Positions 1 to 9,482 of a stretch of DNA of 64,000 bases are shown here, piece after piece; position 1 is the first letter of the stretch, and the number at the start of each line of letters is the position of its first letter. Both the position numbers and the translations under genes were made by a program. Origin of the DNA: Ruminococcus flavefaciens 007c (lineage in GTDB: Bacteria; Bacillota; Clostridia; Oscillospirales; Ruminococcaceae). The notes below the pieces were generated by a model that saw only the letters and a program-made list of their open reading frames with translations, made no database searches and had not been told where the DNA came from. The stretch lies in assembly GCF_000571935.1 (NCBI RefSeq), contig NZ_ATAX01000003.1:1-64000 (forward strand), in the 5' to 3' direction.

Positions 1-12
1 ACGATTATTCGG

Positions 13-2451
13 TTAGTTGAATAACTTGGTGGTCATTAAGCGGTACATCTGAGTGTCCGTAGGAAAGTGGTCTGTAAAGGGAAGGAGAACCTTATCATAA
101 CGGATAAGTCCTTCACCCGGACCGCTGTTCGTGACGTATTTCATCTGTTCCTTAGAAATATGGAGCTTTTCTGCGAGAATGTCTCTGTCTCCGGCGGCCT
201 GATTGAGCATATACACGAAGTCCGAGTTATCAAAGATATTCTCGACCTCCTGAGAAGAAAGCAAGTCCTTGACATTCTGCGTGATACCCGTAGGACAGCC
301 GCCCCACTTACGGAAACGCTTCCAAATCTCTGCGGAATACTTTGCTGTCTGTTCCTCTTTCAGAAGTAAGTGGAACTCGTCGATATAGTAGCGAGTGATC
401 TTTTTCTTTTCACGGTTAGCGGAAACTCTGTTCCATACCGTATCCTGAACAATAAGCATACCGACCTTTTTGAGCTGATTGCCAAGCTCCTTAATATCAA
501 AGCAGATGATACGGTTTGTCATATCAATGTTGGTACGATGATTAAAGAGGTTCTGGCTGCCGTTTACGAACATTTCAAGGGAGTTGGACACTCTCAGAGC
601 GACTTCACCCTCATTCTTCAGCTCACGCTGTAAGTCCGAAAGAAGCGGCATCTTCTCGACAGCAGGCTCATTTTCGATGAAATTCTTATAGATGCGCTGT
701 ACGCACTTATCTATAATTGAACGCTCCTCAGAAGAAAGACCGTATCTGCCGCCGACAATGATCTCACAAAGGGAGATAAGAAAGTCGGATTTGTTTGCGA
801 TAACTTCCATAGGATTGGTGAACAGGTAATCGTCAATGGTTATATCCATAGGATTGATGTGCTGTTCGCTGTTTGAAGCGATACGGATAAGCTGTCCGTG
901 CAGAGCCGATACAAGCGGATAATATTCTCCTTCGGGATCGCAGATGATAATATCGTCGATAGTAGTCAGAAAGCAGTCGAGAATTTCACGCTTAACGCTG
1001 AAACTCTTGCCTGAACCCGGTGTACCAAGGATAAGACCGTTCGGGTTTTTGAGCCGTGACCTGTTGGCACGAATCATATTTCCCGACAGCGTATTGATGC
1101 CGTAGTAGGTAGCCTGTCCGTCCTGAAACAGCTCTTTTGTAGTGAAAGGCACAAAGATAGCGATACCGCTGGTGTGCATCTCACGGCGAACGGGAATTTC
1201 GTTATATCCAAGCGGAAGTGTCGATACAAGTGTCTGTTCCTGACGGTAATCGTAAGGAAACATGATGCAGTTGTTCTTCTGACAGGTACGCTTGAGCATT
1301 TCCGCAAGGAGCTTTAACTCCTTTTTGCTTTTCGCATAAGCCCTGAGACTTATGGAAATATGGAATAATCGCTCGTTCTTGCTGTTAAGATCACCGAGGA
1401 GCTTTTCAATATCCTCGATGTACATCTTGATTGCAGGCGGAAGAATATCGGGATCATAACCCGACTGCGACGCCTTTTTCTGTTCGTCGATCTTCATCTG
1501 CTCAACATTGGTGAGCTTCTTCTTGACGAATTTCAGTGCATCGACCTGATCTAAAGGCTCAACGTGGATATTTACGCAGAAAAGGTTCTGCATTTCAAGG
1601 AAGTCCTTGAGTATCTCATCGGGCAGCTCACCTGCGAGAATGTTAAGCCCCCATACAGAGCCGTATGCCTTGCCGATCTCAAAATCGGACTTATTGAATT
1701 TAAGTGAGGAAGGACAGATAAAATCCTTAGTGTCCATTCCTGCACGGAGCATCTCACGCCAGTCGAAGATAAATGGGGAATTGCGGTAAGGATTGAGCGA
1801 ATAATACAGCGTTTCAAGGCGCTGCCTGCCGTCAAGCAGTTCCGCTTCGACACCAAAAGCCTTGAAGCCCTTGATTACGTCGTTTTTTATCGACATGAGC
1901 TTCGCTCTTGCTGCCTTGTATGAAGTGCTTTCGATACCGAATGTCAGGAACTTACGGGCTGACTGACCGTTAGAGCCTTTCATCAGCTTATCGGTCAGCA
2001 TATTGCTGTATTCCTTACGGATCTCGTTGAAATCATCGTCCTGTTCGGGTATCTGCACCTGTTTTATCAGCTTTTCCTTTGTTCTGTTCTGATTTTCAAA
2101 GGTGAGCTGAAACTTTATCGTATTGTCAAAGAGATTGATAACATCACAATACTTTGAAAAGATACTGTTCTGCTCATCAAACTCCGAAATGGAGTAGTTG
2201 GCATCAAAGAACTGGACCGTCAGGGAAAAGAAGTTCTCGCTGACCTGACACACTCCGTCCTTGTACATACACAGGAAAGGGATAGTGTTCTGAACAGTAT
2301 TCTTACCGCCGTTTTCACTCCTGATCTCAGCGAGCCTTGCTGCTAAGACCTTTTTCTCCTCTTTTGTAAGTTCAGAGGCAGGCTTGCCCATGATAACCTT
2401 CGTCTTGCTTCGGTTATCACTTCTATTGGCATTTCTCTTTCTAAAGCCCAT
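13..2451 (-). CDS. virB4: VirB4-family conjugation ATPase
   Basis: This is the ATPase that powers the type IV secretion channel of the ICE, acting at the inner face of the membrane. The 812-residue protein has Walker A GTPGSGKS near residues 476-483 and a Walker B stretch ending in YYIDEFH near 685-693, both typical of VirB4/TrsE. I start at the internal ATG at 2451, ten codons inside the longest frame, because GGAGG lies six bases before it; the upstream ATG has no such site. It is the last gene of the leftward operon visible here, 82 bases after prgI. Length and motif spacing are normal, with no sign of damage. The family assignment is secure. Substrate range and partners are inferred from the neighbours. 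Confidence 0.95.
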   Translation of the reverse strand: MGFRKRNANRSDNRSKTKVIMGKPASELTKEEKKVLAARLAEIRSENGGKNTVQNTIPFLCMYKDGVCQVSENFFSLTVQFFDANYSISEFDEQNSIFSKYCDVINLFDNTIKFQLTFENQNRTKEKLIKQVQIPEQDDDFNEIRKEYSNMLTDKLMKGSNGQSARKFLTFGIESTSYKAARAKLMSIKNDVIKGFKAFGVEAELLDGRQRLETLYYSLNPYRNSPFIFDWREMLRAGMDTKDFICPSSLKFNKSDFEIGKAYGSVWGLNILAGELPDEILKDFLEMQNLFCVNIHVEPLDQVDALKFVKKKLTNVEQMKIDEQKKASQSGYDPDILPPAIKMYIEDIEKLLGDLNSKNERLFHISISLRAYAKSKKELKLLAEMLKRTCQKNNCIMFPYDYRQEQTLVSTLPLGYNEIPVRREMHTSGIAIFVPFTTKELFQDGQATYYGINTLSGNMIRANRSRLKNPNGLILGTPGSGKSFSVKREILDCFLTTIDDIIICDPEGEYYPLVSALHGQLIRIASNSEQHINPMDITIDDYLFTNPMEVIANKSDFLISLCEIIVGGRYGLSSEERSIIDKCVQRIYKNFIENEPAVEKMPLLSDLQRELKNEGEVALRVSNSLEMFVNGSQNLFNHRTNIDMTNRIICFDIKELGNQLKKVGMLIVQDTVWNRVSANREKKKITRYYIDEFHLLLKEEQTAKYSAEIWKRFRKWGGCPTGITQNVKDLLSSQEVENIFDNSDFVYMLNQAAGDRDILAEKLHISKEQMKYVTNSGPGEGLIRYDKVLLPFTDHFPTDTQMYRLMTTKLFN

Positions 2452-2533
2452 TGGTGACCTCCATATAAAAAGCGGAGACACCGAAAGTCATACTATTATA
2501 TATAGGAGAGGGTTAGTGCAAACGCTGAGAGCG

Positions 2534-2917
2534 TTATGCACCGCCTTTTCTTTCGGCATCTCTCAGCTTCTTTTTTATTCTGTTGTATTCGATCTGTCTT
2601 TCGATAGATACGAAGATGTTTGTTGCCTTGTAATACCGCTTTCGTGGTCTTGTGAAGTATTCACGCATAAACTTGACCTGCTTTTCCAAGAACACGCCGT
2701 TTTTCTTGTATATGCCGCAGAGTATCGCAGGGGCAGCGACAGCCCCCATTGCGAATATAGCTCCCGACATTCCGATAGACGCTCTTGTGAGAAAGTACAC
2801 AGGTGCGCCTAAAACAAGACCGATACCAAAGCATATTACCTGTCGCTTTGTAAATCCCATGATGAACTTCTCTTTGATATCGTTCAGATCTTTCGGGATA
2901 GGAACGTAATGTGCCAT
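2534..2917 (-). CDS. prgI: PrgI-family membrane protein of the conjugation machinery
   Basis: A 127-residue protein opening with MAHYVPIPKDLNDIKEKF, the usual start of PrgI-family proteins, which sit between VirB6 and VirB4 in Gram-positive conjugation operons. Two hydrophobic segments (about residues 27-45 and 48-68) are followed by a basic tail that ends in a charged coil. The family is thought to be a membrane component equivalent to VirB3. It lies 20 bases after the VirB6-like gene and before virB4, the order found in Tn1549-type and related clostridial elements. Size and position fit well. The biochemical role is known only from the family, not from this sequence. Confidence 0.85.
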   Translation of the reverse strand: MAHYVPIPKDLNDIKEKFIMGFTKRQVICFGIGLVLGAPVYFLTRASIGMSGAIFAMGAVAAPAILCGIYKKNGVFLEKQVKFMREYFTRPRKRYYKATNIFVSIERQIEYNRIKKKLRDAERKGGA

Positions 2918-2937
2918 TTCTGACCTCCGATCTTGTT

Positions 2938-3879
2938 TTAGTGTGCGTTAAACACGCTTTTGCTGATAGCTCCTGTGCGGAGAATAGTAAAGATAAGTGC
3001 TGCAGTATAACCAAGAAGCATACCCATTTGCAGAATAACGCCGTCCGAACTTGCGTTCAGAGAAACGATAGCATTGCTGAATAATGTCTTGAAGATACCA
3101 AGAGCCACAACGATAAAGAATCCCTGGAAAGAAAGAGCGAGAAGCTGTTTGATCCAGTTCTTACCGATAGAAGCCCATTCACCGCTGTCCATCATAGTAG
3201 CCATAGGGATAGGTGCAATGCTGAGATACATAAACACCTCAATGATACGGCTTGCGAGTGTGATAACTATAGCAACTATCAGTATCAGCACTCCGAGATG
3301 AACAATCAGGGATATGAACCACACCGTCATCAGCTCACCCAAGCTCAGACCGCTTAGAGCTGACGGATTGATCGCAAGCGGTGTCGATAAGTAGCTACCG
3401 CTGCCGAATAGTGTAGCCAGTCCGCTGGAGCATACATTTGTGCCAAACGAGAATAGTGCGCTTGCGATGTAATATGTGTTGGCAACCAAGATTACACCGC
3501 ATAAGGCTTTGATGATCCATTTAATGAATATCGAATCATCGAAGTCCTTGAAGTTGTTTCCCCGAAGCACCATCTGACAAAGTTCATTCAAAAGAATGAC
3601 AGTCAGTATGAAGCCACCGATCGGGACAACCACGTTATTACATAGCGTTTCGATAGTAGTCCATATCGTACTTCCACCTGTACCGCCGCCTGTAAAGCTG
3701 GCAGGGTGCTGAGTTATGAAGTCAGATACAAGACCACCGCCTGAACCTGAACCCGTGGTCTGATCAAAGGTGTCAGTCAGGAGGTCTGAAATGCCGTCGA
3801 ACTGGCTTGTTATACCGTCTTTGAACAGGTCTTTACACCAGTCCTCCAAAGCATCTATCGCATCGCTGATAACTCCCAT
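2938..3879 (-). CDS. VirB6/TrbL-like polytopic membrane protein
   Basis: A 313-residue protein with a soluble N-terminus of about 70 residues, a Gly/Ser-rich stretch (GSGSGGG), and at least five hydrophobic segments spread from residue 85 to the C-terminus. This is the layout of the VirB6/TrbL membrane-channel component of Gram-positive ICEs. Its start codon overlaps the stop of the upstream methylase-like gene by one base (TAATG), with GGAGGTGAT ahead of it, so the two are translationally coupled. Position between the methylase and prgI is standard for this operon class. The assignment rests on topology and context more than on a diagnostic motif. Confidence 0.8.
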   Translation of the reverse strand: MGVISDAIDALEDWCKDLFKDGITSQFDGISDLLTDTFDQTTGSGSGGGLVSDFITQHPASFTGGGTGGSTIWTTIETLCNNVVVPIGGFILTVILLNELCQMVLRGNNFKDFDDSIFIKWIIKALCGVILVANTYYIASALFSFGTNVCSSGLATLFGSGSYLSTPLAINPSALSGLSLGELMTVWFISLIVHLGVLILIVAIVITLASRIIEVFMYLSIAPIPMATMMDSGEWASIGKNWIKQLLALSFQGFFIVVALGIFKTLFSNAIVSLNASSDGVILQMGMLLGYTAALIFTILRTGAISKSVFNAH

Positions 3880-4448
3880 TATTCATCACCTCCAATCGGG
3901 GTAGTGACTAAAGGTCTGTCATATTTGACAAGCTGCCGTAATTCAAGTTTAGTGGGGAGTAGGTCACGGCAGAAGTAAGCCGAGCCGAAGTGATTACCCT
4001 TTGTAGTACATTTCATATTCTGACGGGTATGATAGTCCACACGCCCGTCAAAGCATAGCATCTGTATCTGATTTTTGAATATCTTATACCGAGCTTTGCC
4101 CTGAATACTGTTCACGGGAAGGAGCAGAGCAAAAGGCTTCTCAAAAGAAAATGCTCTTTTCAGAATTTCATTTTTCTTTGAAAACGGCGGATTACTCACA
4201 AGAATATCCCATTTGTCAGGTTCAAAAGAAAAGAAATCCTGTCCCTCACGCAGACTGCTACGTATCACTTCATAGCCCTGTTCCGAAAGATACTGATAAA
4301 ATGCACTCCAGTTCTCATCGAACGGACACCATATTCTTTTATCCTTCGGCAGGAACTCCGTCAGCGGTTCAACCGCATAAAATGGTGTATAGACCTCATC
4401 TCCTGCACTTGTACGGTTAGCTGTCAGATAACCGATATTTATACCCAT
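3879..4448 (-). CDS. Adenine-N6 DNA methylase-like protein of the ICE
   Basis: A 189-residue protein with the motif NPPF at about residue 86, the catalytic motif IV of N6-adenine methyltransferases, followed by KKNEILKRAF and a segment (FALLLPVNSIQGKAR) typical of this fold. Small proteins of this kind occur inside clostridial conjugation operons and may protect incoming element DNA or simply be methylase relatives. The usual FxGxG cofactor loop is not obvious, so activity is uncertain. It is coupled to the VirB6-like gene by the TAATG overlap. A function in modification rather than transfer is inferred. No partner restriction enzyme is in the window. Confidence 0.65.
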   Translation of the reverse strand: MGINIGYLTANRTSAGDEVYTPFYAVEPLTEFLPKDKRIWCPFDENWSAFYQYLSEQGYEVIRSSLREGQDFFSFEPDKWDILVSNPPFSKKNEILKRAFSFEKPFALLLPVNSIQGKARYKIFKNQIQMLCFDGRVDYHTRQNMKCTTKGNHFGSAYFCRDLLPTKLELRQLVKYDRPLVTTPIGGDE

Positions 4449-4582
4449 TCTGTCATATCGCTCATATACCCACCACAGCCCACCTCATGAGCGACCTTTC
4501 ATAATTATATTTATCGGCGTTATTTATATAGCGTTCAGCCGTCCGTTACGCTTGTCTCCATTCTGAATTTTCGGTATTCAGA
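4449..4582. other. Short gap without a gene
   Basis: This 134-base gap separates the Maff2-like gene from the methylase-like gene within the leftward operon. I see no reading frame of note, no strong promoter and no hairpin followed by a T-run. Confidence 0.5.
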
Positions 4583-5002
4583 TTACACCGCACTTGTCAT
4601 CATTGTCTGGAGGACAGGAACGAGGATAATTGCGAGAAGGATCAGACCAAGACCAGCCATGAGCTGCTTCATGCCCTGAGACTTCGCACCCGGATTATCG
4701 TTACCATAACCTTCAAGAAGATTTACAATACCCCAAAGGGATACACCGCCGCCGATAAGGCAGATAACAGACTTGAGTACGGTACACGCAGTAGTAATAA
4801 AAGAAGATGTATCTACTGCACCAGTGCCTGCTGCGAATGCCTGTGTAGTACAGGTGCTCATCATAACACCTGCGACAGTCGCACACATTGTTGCCTTCTT
4901 AGCAACACGGCTGAACCTGGAAAGCCACTTGTGCTTAGGTTCGGTGGAAGCAGTTGTCTCCATTGCGGCAGTATCGACCGCAGAAATATTCAGTTCGTTC
5001 AT
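4583..5002 (-). CDS. Maff2/VirB2-like small membrane protein
   Basis: The 139-residue product contains WGIVNLLEGYGNDNP and then GAKSQGMKQLMAGLG, the signature of the Maff2 family of short two-helix membrane proteins found beside VirD4 in clostridial ICEs. Two hydrophobic helices flank it (about residues 70-90 and 112-130). The first 60 residues are an extra N-terminal part with a hydrophobic stretch ending in TTQAFAAG, which reads like a signal peptide with a cleavage site. That makes a VirB2/TrbC-like pilin role plausible. It lies 62 bases after virD4 in the operon. Family confidence is good; the pilin role is inference. Confidence 0.8.
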   Translation of the reverse strand: MNELNISAVDTAAMETTASTEPKHKWLSRFSRVAKKATMCATVAGVMMSTCTTQAFAAGTGAVDTSSFITTACTVLKSVICLIGGGVSLWGIVNLLEGYGNDNPGAKSQGMKQLMAGLGLILLAIILVPVLQTMMTSAV

Positions 5003-5064
5003 AGGTAAAAAGTCTCCTCAAATAAAATAAAGTAGTGTCCGCAGCTTCAACCGATTCTCTTTTT

Positions 5065-5717
5065 TTATTCGGTTTCCTCACTGTCCGAGAATCCGACATA
5101 TATCTCTGTTTCGTCGGTATTCTCAGATATTTCTGCTTCTGCATTTTCTTTTTCTGTCGCATCAGCAGTATTAACTTCCTGTCCGGCTGTCACATCAACA
5201 TCAAAGCCTGTGAAGCTGTCACTTGAAGCCAGGCTCAAACGCATCCTCTTTTTTCCCTTAACGTAGTTTTCGATGTTGAACTCTTGTTTCGGATCATCAT
5301 CAGAAAGCAGATGATATTGTTTGTGACGGGTAATATCGTACTTATCGCTGAAAAAGGGACGGACACCCCTTAACTGCAAAATACACTTACCGCCGTCCAT
5401 GACCGCCAGTTCGTCCTGAGATTTCAGCTCTTTTCCGATCTTCTGATAGTTCATTCCATAGCTTTCGCTCTGTCCACGGTTCGTGGAAGTATTGAAACTA
5501 TCGATAGTTTCTTTACCTAAGCTCTCCGATATTTCTTTGAGCGTGGATTTTTCCTTGCCACCGAGGAAAAGCATCGTGTCGCAGTTGCCTTCGATAGTGT
5601 CTGCGTTATCTTTATATATAGCCTTTAGCTGGCTCTTAGCTTGCAGTATGATCGAGGCAGAGATCTCACGGCTTCGGATAGTAGCTATCAGCTTCTCAAA
5701 CTGAGGAATTTCGCCTA
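5065..5717 (-). CDS. virD4: VirD4 coupling protein, exon 2 (C-terminal part)
   Basis: This is the C-terminal 217 codons of the coupling protein whose first part lies at 7941-9375. Reading resumes at the intron's 3' edge with GEIPQFEKLIATIRSR and ILQAKSQLKAIY, the regions that follow Walker B in VirD4/TraG, and ends in an acidic tail rich in Glu and Asp. An open frame continues upstream to 5808, but that stretch is intron domain V/VI and encodes nothing VirD4-like. Joining the exons keeps frame exactly (1435 + 653 bases = 696 codons). Without splicing, this part of the protein would not be made as VirD4. Confidence 0.9.
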
Positions 5718-5765
5718 ATAGTGATAGGTAATCCTTTGATATAATCACCAGATTTTCCCCCACTC

Positions 5766-5801
5766 CACACCGTGCGTGACAGTTTCCCGTCACACGGCGT
5801 T
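5766..5801 (-). other. Group II intron domain V
   Basis: On the minus strand an eight-pair lower stem (ACGCCGTG with CACGGTGT), a two-base CG bulge on the 3' side and an upper stem closed by a GAAA tetraloop form the standard domain V hairpin. The catalytic triad position reads CGC rather than the commoner AGC. Domain VI would occupy the remaining bases to 5718. Confidence 0.88.
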
Positions 5802-5865
5802 CCATCATTTTCAGAATATTTTTTAGTGCATATGTAGCCCTGTTACTGTAATTTGATTTTGTAGC

Positions 5866-7314
5866 TTAAATTTCTGCCATTCCTGCAAGTTTACGGAATT
5901 TATTGATTTTCGCAAGCTGTTTTTCATCGAGATTCAGCATCTGCACGTATTTCTCAATTGTCTCTTTTCTGGTTGCCGTAATCAGCTTGTGTGCTTCTGT
6001 ACACAATAAGACAAGATTCCTATAACTGTTATCTTCACGCCGTCCGCCTTGTCTTGGCTTGATGTGGTGGCATTCCATGTTATGAAGTCTTAGGGGCTTA
6101 TGCGTGACCGCACAGTTTCCTTTTTGTGCAATGTACCTTGAAAGCATATTGTCCGCAAATTCAATACTTTCCCATTTATATGCGTTTTCCATTAAATAAC
6201 GGATTATCTCAAAACTGATAGAATTGGGAACATGATACTCTGCTTCATTTTTCAAAACGTATTTATTGATCTCTCTGCGTTTGTACTTAGGGTATTCATG
6301 CTGTACATACGCAACGGGAATAATTGGTCTGTCATGAATCCAACGCATTTGCTTGGATTTTCCGTAGTTGTCTGCGATGAACCTTGACCGTATTTCACCT
6401 GATTTTTCTACCGAACATTGCCTGCTGTTGTGATTTGCACCACTTAGCATTTTTTGAATCGGATAGCCGATTTCGGCGAAATCCGCACTGACGTGTGTCG
6501 CCATTTTATAGTAGTTGTGCAGTCCGCATATTAATGAATTATGCAGACTGATATTTTTATCAAGCGATTTCTGGTCATTATGGTTCAGTATACGTTTTGT
6601 GCTTTCAGCGACTTTCTTTTTGGCTCTGTTTTTCGCCTTATCGGTCATATGCGATTTTACTGCAAATTTCTTACCTTTTGGCACAGCTCGTATTTTTAAG
6701 CCCAGGAATTCCATATAGTTCTTTTTCAGATTAGTAATTCCTGATTTTTCCTCGCTGATGTCCAATGAGAGCCGCTCTTTCAGCCATTTCACAACGGCTG
6801 TGTAGGTTTTCTTTGCTGTGTGATAATCTCTGCAAAAGATTTTGAAATCATCGGCATATCTTACGATATAGATCTCTTTCAGCTTGCTTTTCTCCCGAAG
6901 CATCGTCCATTTCTGTGACCTGTCTATGACAACATTTCCCTTTTTATCGGTCTTGCTGTACTCTCTGTTGACTTTTGTCAGCATCATTTCCCATTGGCTG
7001 GCAACCCACCAGTCAAGTTCATTCAGCACGATATTGGACAGCAGCGGCGATAAAATACCGCCCTGCGGTGTTCCTGTTTCGGGGCTTGTTACAATGTCAT
7101 TGAACAGTATATCCGCCTTTAACATTGCTTTGATGATTGCAAGGACTTTCAAATCCTGAATGCCCATTGCCCAGATTTGCCGTATCAGCTTTGCGTGGTT
7201 GATGTTGTCGAAAAATCCCTTGATGTCAACATCTACAACATAATGCAGATTCTGTAATTGAATCATTTTATAGCATTGTGCGATTGCATTCTGTGCAGAC
7301 CTGTATCCCTCCAC
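5866..7314 (-). CDS. Group II intron reverse transcriptase/maturase with HNH, N-terminally truncated
   Basis: The 482-residue protein has RT block 3 (VVDVDIKGFFDNINH, 26-40), block 4 (GTPQGGILSPLLSN, 81-94), the active-site YADD (153-156), blocks 6-7 (EKSGITNLK... and YMEFLGLK), a maturase domain X, and a C-terminal HNH-type endonuclease (CAVTHKPL...ECHHIKPRQGG). Complete intron proteins of this class carry about 110-150 further residues ahead of GYRSAQ, with RT blocks 0-2 and an RIYIPKxxGxxRPLG motif. Here the frame is closed by TAA five bases before the GTG start, and there is no good ribosome site. No block 0-2 coding is visible in the other frames upstream. I read this as a deletion derivative whose protein is probably inactive alone. 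Confidence 0.85.
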   Translation of the reverse strand: MEGYRSAQNAIAQCYKMIQLQNLHYVVDVDIKGFFDNINHAKLIRQIWAMGIQDLKVLAIIKAMLKADILFNDIVTSPETGTPQGGILSPLLSNIVLNELDWWVASQWEMMLTKVNREYSKTDKKGNVVIDRSQKWTMLREKSKLKEIYIVRYADDFKIFCRDYHTAKKTYTAVVKWLKERLSLDISEEKSGITNLKKNYMEFLGLKIRAVPKGKKFAVKSHMTDKAKNRAKKKVAESTKRILNHNDQKSLDKNISLHNSLICGLHNYYKMATHVSADFAEIGYPIQKMLSGANHNSRQCSVEKSGEIRSRFIADNYGKSKQMRWIHDRPIIPVAYVQHEYPKYKRREINKYVLKNEAEYHVPNSISFEIIRYLMENAYKWESIEFADNMLSRYIAQKGNCAVTHKPLRLHNMECHHIKPRQGGRREDNSYRNLVLLCTEAHKLITATRKETIEKYVQMLNLDEKQLAKINKFRKLAGMAEI

Positions 7315-7940
7315 GACTTATTATCACCGTTTCATTGGTACTGTGGCACTACTCTCACAGTCCTGAATCAGCTTATACGGATTGCTCCGCTTTCGTCTGA
7401 ACATCAGTATAGAAATGTGAATTTCACTGACTGGACTGCTTTCCACGTTCCATTATTCTTAGCATTGGTACAACTTAGGTCAATCCTTTAGTCCTGCAAG
7501 CATTATCCTCGATATTCTCAGGATACGTGCCGCCTGTAACAGCACAGGGAGTTTCATACTAACAACTTTTACTCCACCCCGCCTGCGTGCATTTTGCACC
7601 CCGACATTTCTATCGGTCATTCGTTTAGAACCGTACACTCGGATTTTTGTCGGGCTGTATTTCAAGCCATACTAACCATATTGCACCGCCGACCGCACTA
7701 TGGGCAGTACACCGCACCTCTGCGGCACTTTCCTCGTCTGAAATAAATTTCTTCGTTAGGACTGCTCTCGCACGACTTCCACGGGCTTACGACCTCTGCA
7801 TTTCACACTGCATAGCCGTCCGTAGTTTTAACGTGAACCTTTCAGGACGTTACTCCCTCATTCGATTCATCAGAATAATAGTTCTACGTAACCATTTTAT
7901 TGTTACGTGCCGCACCTTTTCAGTACGGAACGTGTCACAC

Positions 7941-9375
7941 TATTGGCGAACTCATCGAGCAAACAGCGTACATGATAGTTCAGCTTTCCGCCTGGGGAAT
8001 TATCCGCTTTAGTGCAAAGCAGATTAAAAAGCTGAGAATACATGATCGCTACAAGGAAGTTGAATGTAGCGTCTGTATCGGAGATGATTATGAAAAGCGC
8101 CGATAATTCGTCACCGAGCTTATCAAGGTGCAGTTCATCGAACGAAGTTATCTCCAAAACTTCATCTATTGCAAAAGGCGCTAATCTTGTCGAACAGCTA
8201 ATTAAGATAGACTTAGCCGTTTTTCCTGCGGCGAGCTTATACGCCTTGAATTGTTTGAGGGCAAAAGCACCGATTCGTCTCTGCTCCTCAGACGGTCTGA
8301 ATTTTTTTATTTTGTTATAGCTATCGGATAACTCGTAATCGTCAGGGAAATCATTATCGAGCCAGTGTTCAAGAAACTCAAACTGCTGATCGATAGCGTT
8401 CTTAAACTCCTCATCGTCCTCACGGCACTCTGAAGCGTTTATCATTTCTATCAGCGTTTCAAAGTTTCTTTCCTCCACGGGTGACATAGTGAAGATCATA
8501 GCGATATATGCTGTATATAACAGCTTCTCCGCCTTCACCCAAAAGTCATCGCCGGACGGCTGCTGAGAAGAAGTAGTATTCTTGATAAGAACCTCAACGA
8601 ATTTGAGAATATCCTTTTCACGATTTTTCTCACTGATGTAAGCGAAAGGATTGTAGTGCATAGACTTCGCAAAATCAATGGTGTTGAACACCTTGATCTT
8701 GTACGGCTCATATACAGGTATGTATTTGCCGTCTTTGCCCTTGATATAATTGCCGTTAATGTCCTTGCGATATACTATCTTTCCGTTTACACGTTTCGGG
8801 CGGCCCTGCCTGAGCATCTTTCCGCACTCGATAAGCACCGTTCCTTTCGGATCGGTAACAACATAGGAGGAGTGCATCTGCATCAGGTTCGGCTTCACGA
8901 AAAAGCGCGTCTTACCCGAACCTGAACCGCCGATAACAAGAATGTTCTTGTTTCGGGCATACTTCGGAGCTGAGGGCTTTCCCATAGTCAGAGATTCCGT
9001 TTTCGTGAGAATGACGTTGTTATCGGGATTTGAGCAGTCCATATACGGTTCAATATCCTTTTCACCGCCCCATACGGCAGAGCCGTATTCTTCACCATGA
9101 CGGAATTTCTTCCTGTTTTTCGACTTGACATAGAGAACGAGTCTCATCACACCCGCAAGAACCAAGCCGAAAAGAAGATCAAACGGGTGTAAACTGGGGA
9201 AGATGCGTGAAAACGCCACACCGAGATTGCTCATGAAGGGCAGGACTTTCTCCTGAAAGCCGTTTCCCTCAGCAGTACGGTACGCAAAGCCGATAAGGTT
9301 GCCCACATAAGAGAAAGCTATATAGGGAACAGCCTTGATTATCAGCTTTTTGAGCTTTCTGGTGTCAAGCTGCAA
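7941..9375 (-). CDS. virD4: VirD4/TraG coupling protein, exon 1 (N-terminal part)
   Basis: Exon 1 encodes residues 1-478 of the coupling protein that delivers the relaxase-DNA complex to the channel. Two N-terminal membrane segments (about 13-31 and 65-83) precede Walker A GGSGSGKT (149-156) and a VVTDPKGT segment. The exon stops within LLDEFAN, the Walker B region. In the unspliced RNA translation would run into intron sequence and stop soon after (SVTRSVLKRCGT). The start is TTG at 9375 with an AAAGGAT site about 11 bases upstream; no better start is visible. Joined to 5065-5717 the protein is 695 residues. The PcfB-like gene lies upstream, as in related ICEs. Confidence 0.93.
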
Positions 9376-9482
9376 ACAGCAGTCTTATCCTTTCTCACAG
9401 TATCGGCATCAAAAACTGCCGTAAAAGTATCATCGCCCCTTGCCCGTGGAACGGGTGCGGACTTGAAATAGTCGTAGATCAA
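9342..9482 (-). CDS. Possible 46-residue small protein between pcfB and virD4
   Basis: A TTG-started frame overlaps the stop of the PcfB-like gene (TTGA) and ends inside the start of virD4 in another frame. It fills the only gap between these genes and reads MIYDYFKSAPVPRARGDD onwards, without low-complexity character. Such overlaps are typical of real small genes in this operon. No motif is recognised, and it may instead be a spacer that happens to be open. Confidence 0.35.
   Translation of the reverse strand: MIYDYFKSAPVPRARGDDTFTAVFDADTVRKDKTAVCSLTPESSKS

Larger units (their letters stand above)
5718..7940 (-). mobile_element. Group II intron inside virD4
   Basis: The 2223-base element begins on the minus strand with GTGTG (complement of 7936-7940), matching the GUGYG group II consensus, and ends ...CACTAT at 5718, fitting the AY ending. 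It contains a clear domain V hairpin near its 3' end and an open reading frame for a reverse transcriptase/maturase with an HNH domain. Roughly 630 bases of non-coding sequence between 7315 and 7940 would be RNA domains I to III. Excision joins GCCAATA to TAGGCGAA and restores Ala-Asn-Ile-Gly-Glu, the conserved DEFANIG motif of VirD4. The edges are inferred from that fit and the consensus ends and could shift by a base. Confidence 0.92.

Noticed and set aside
5718-5808. Extension of the virD4 C-terminal frame to 5808 (MMERRVTGNCHARCGV...)
   Set aside because: This stretch is intron domain V/VI; VirD4 similarity begins only at GEIPQF, exactly at the intron edge.
7480-7665. Leftward 61-codon frame within the intron
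   Set aside because: It lies in the RNA domain I-III region, has no ribosome site and no protein-like motif; group II ribozyme sequence explains it.
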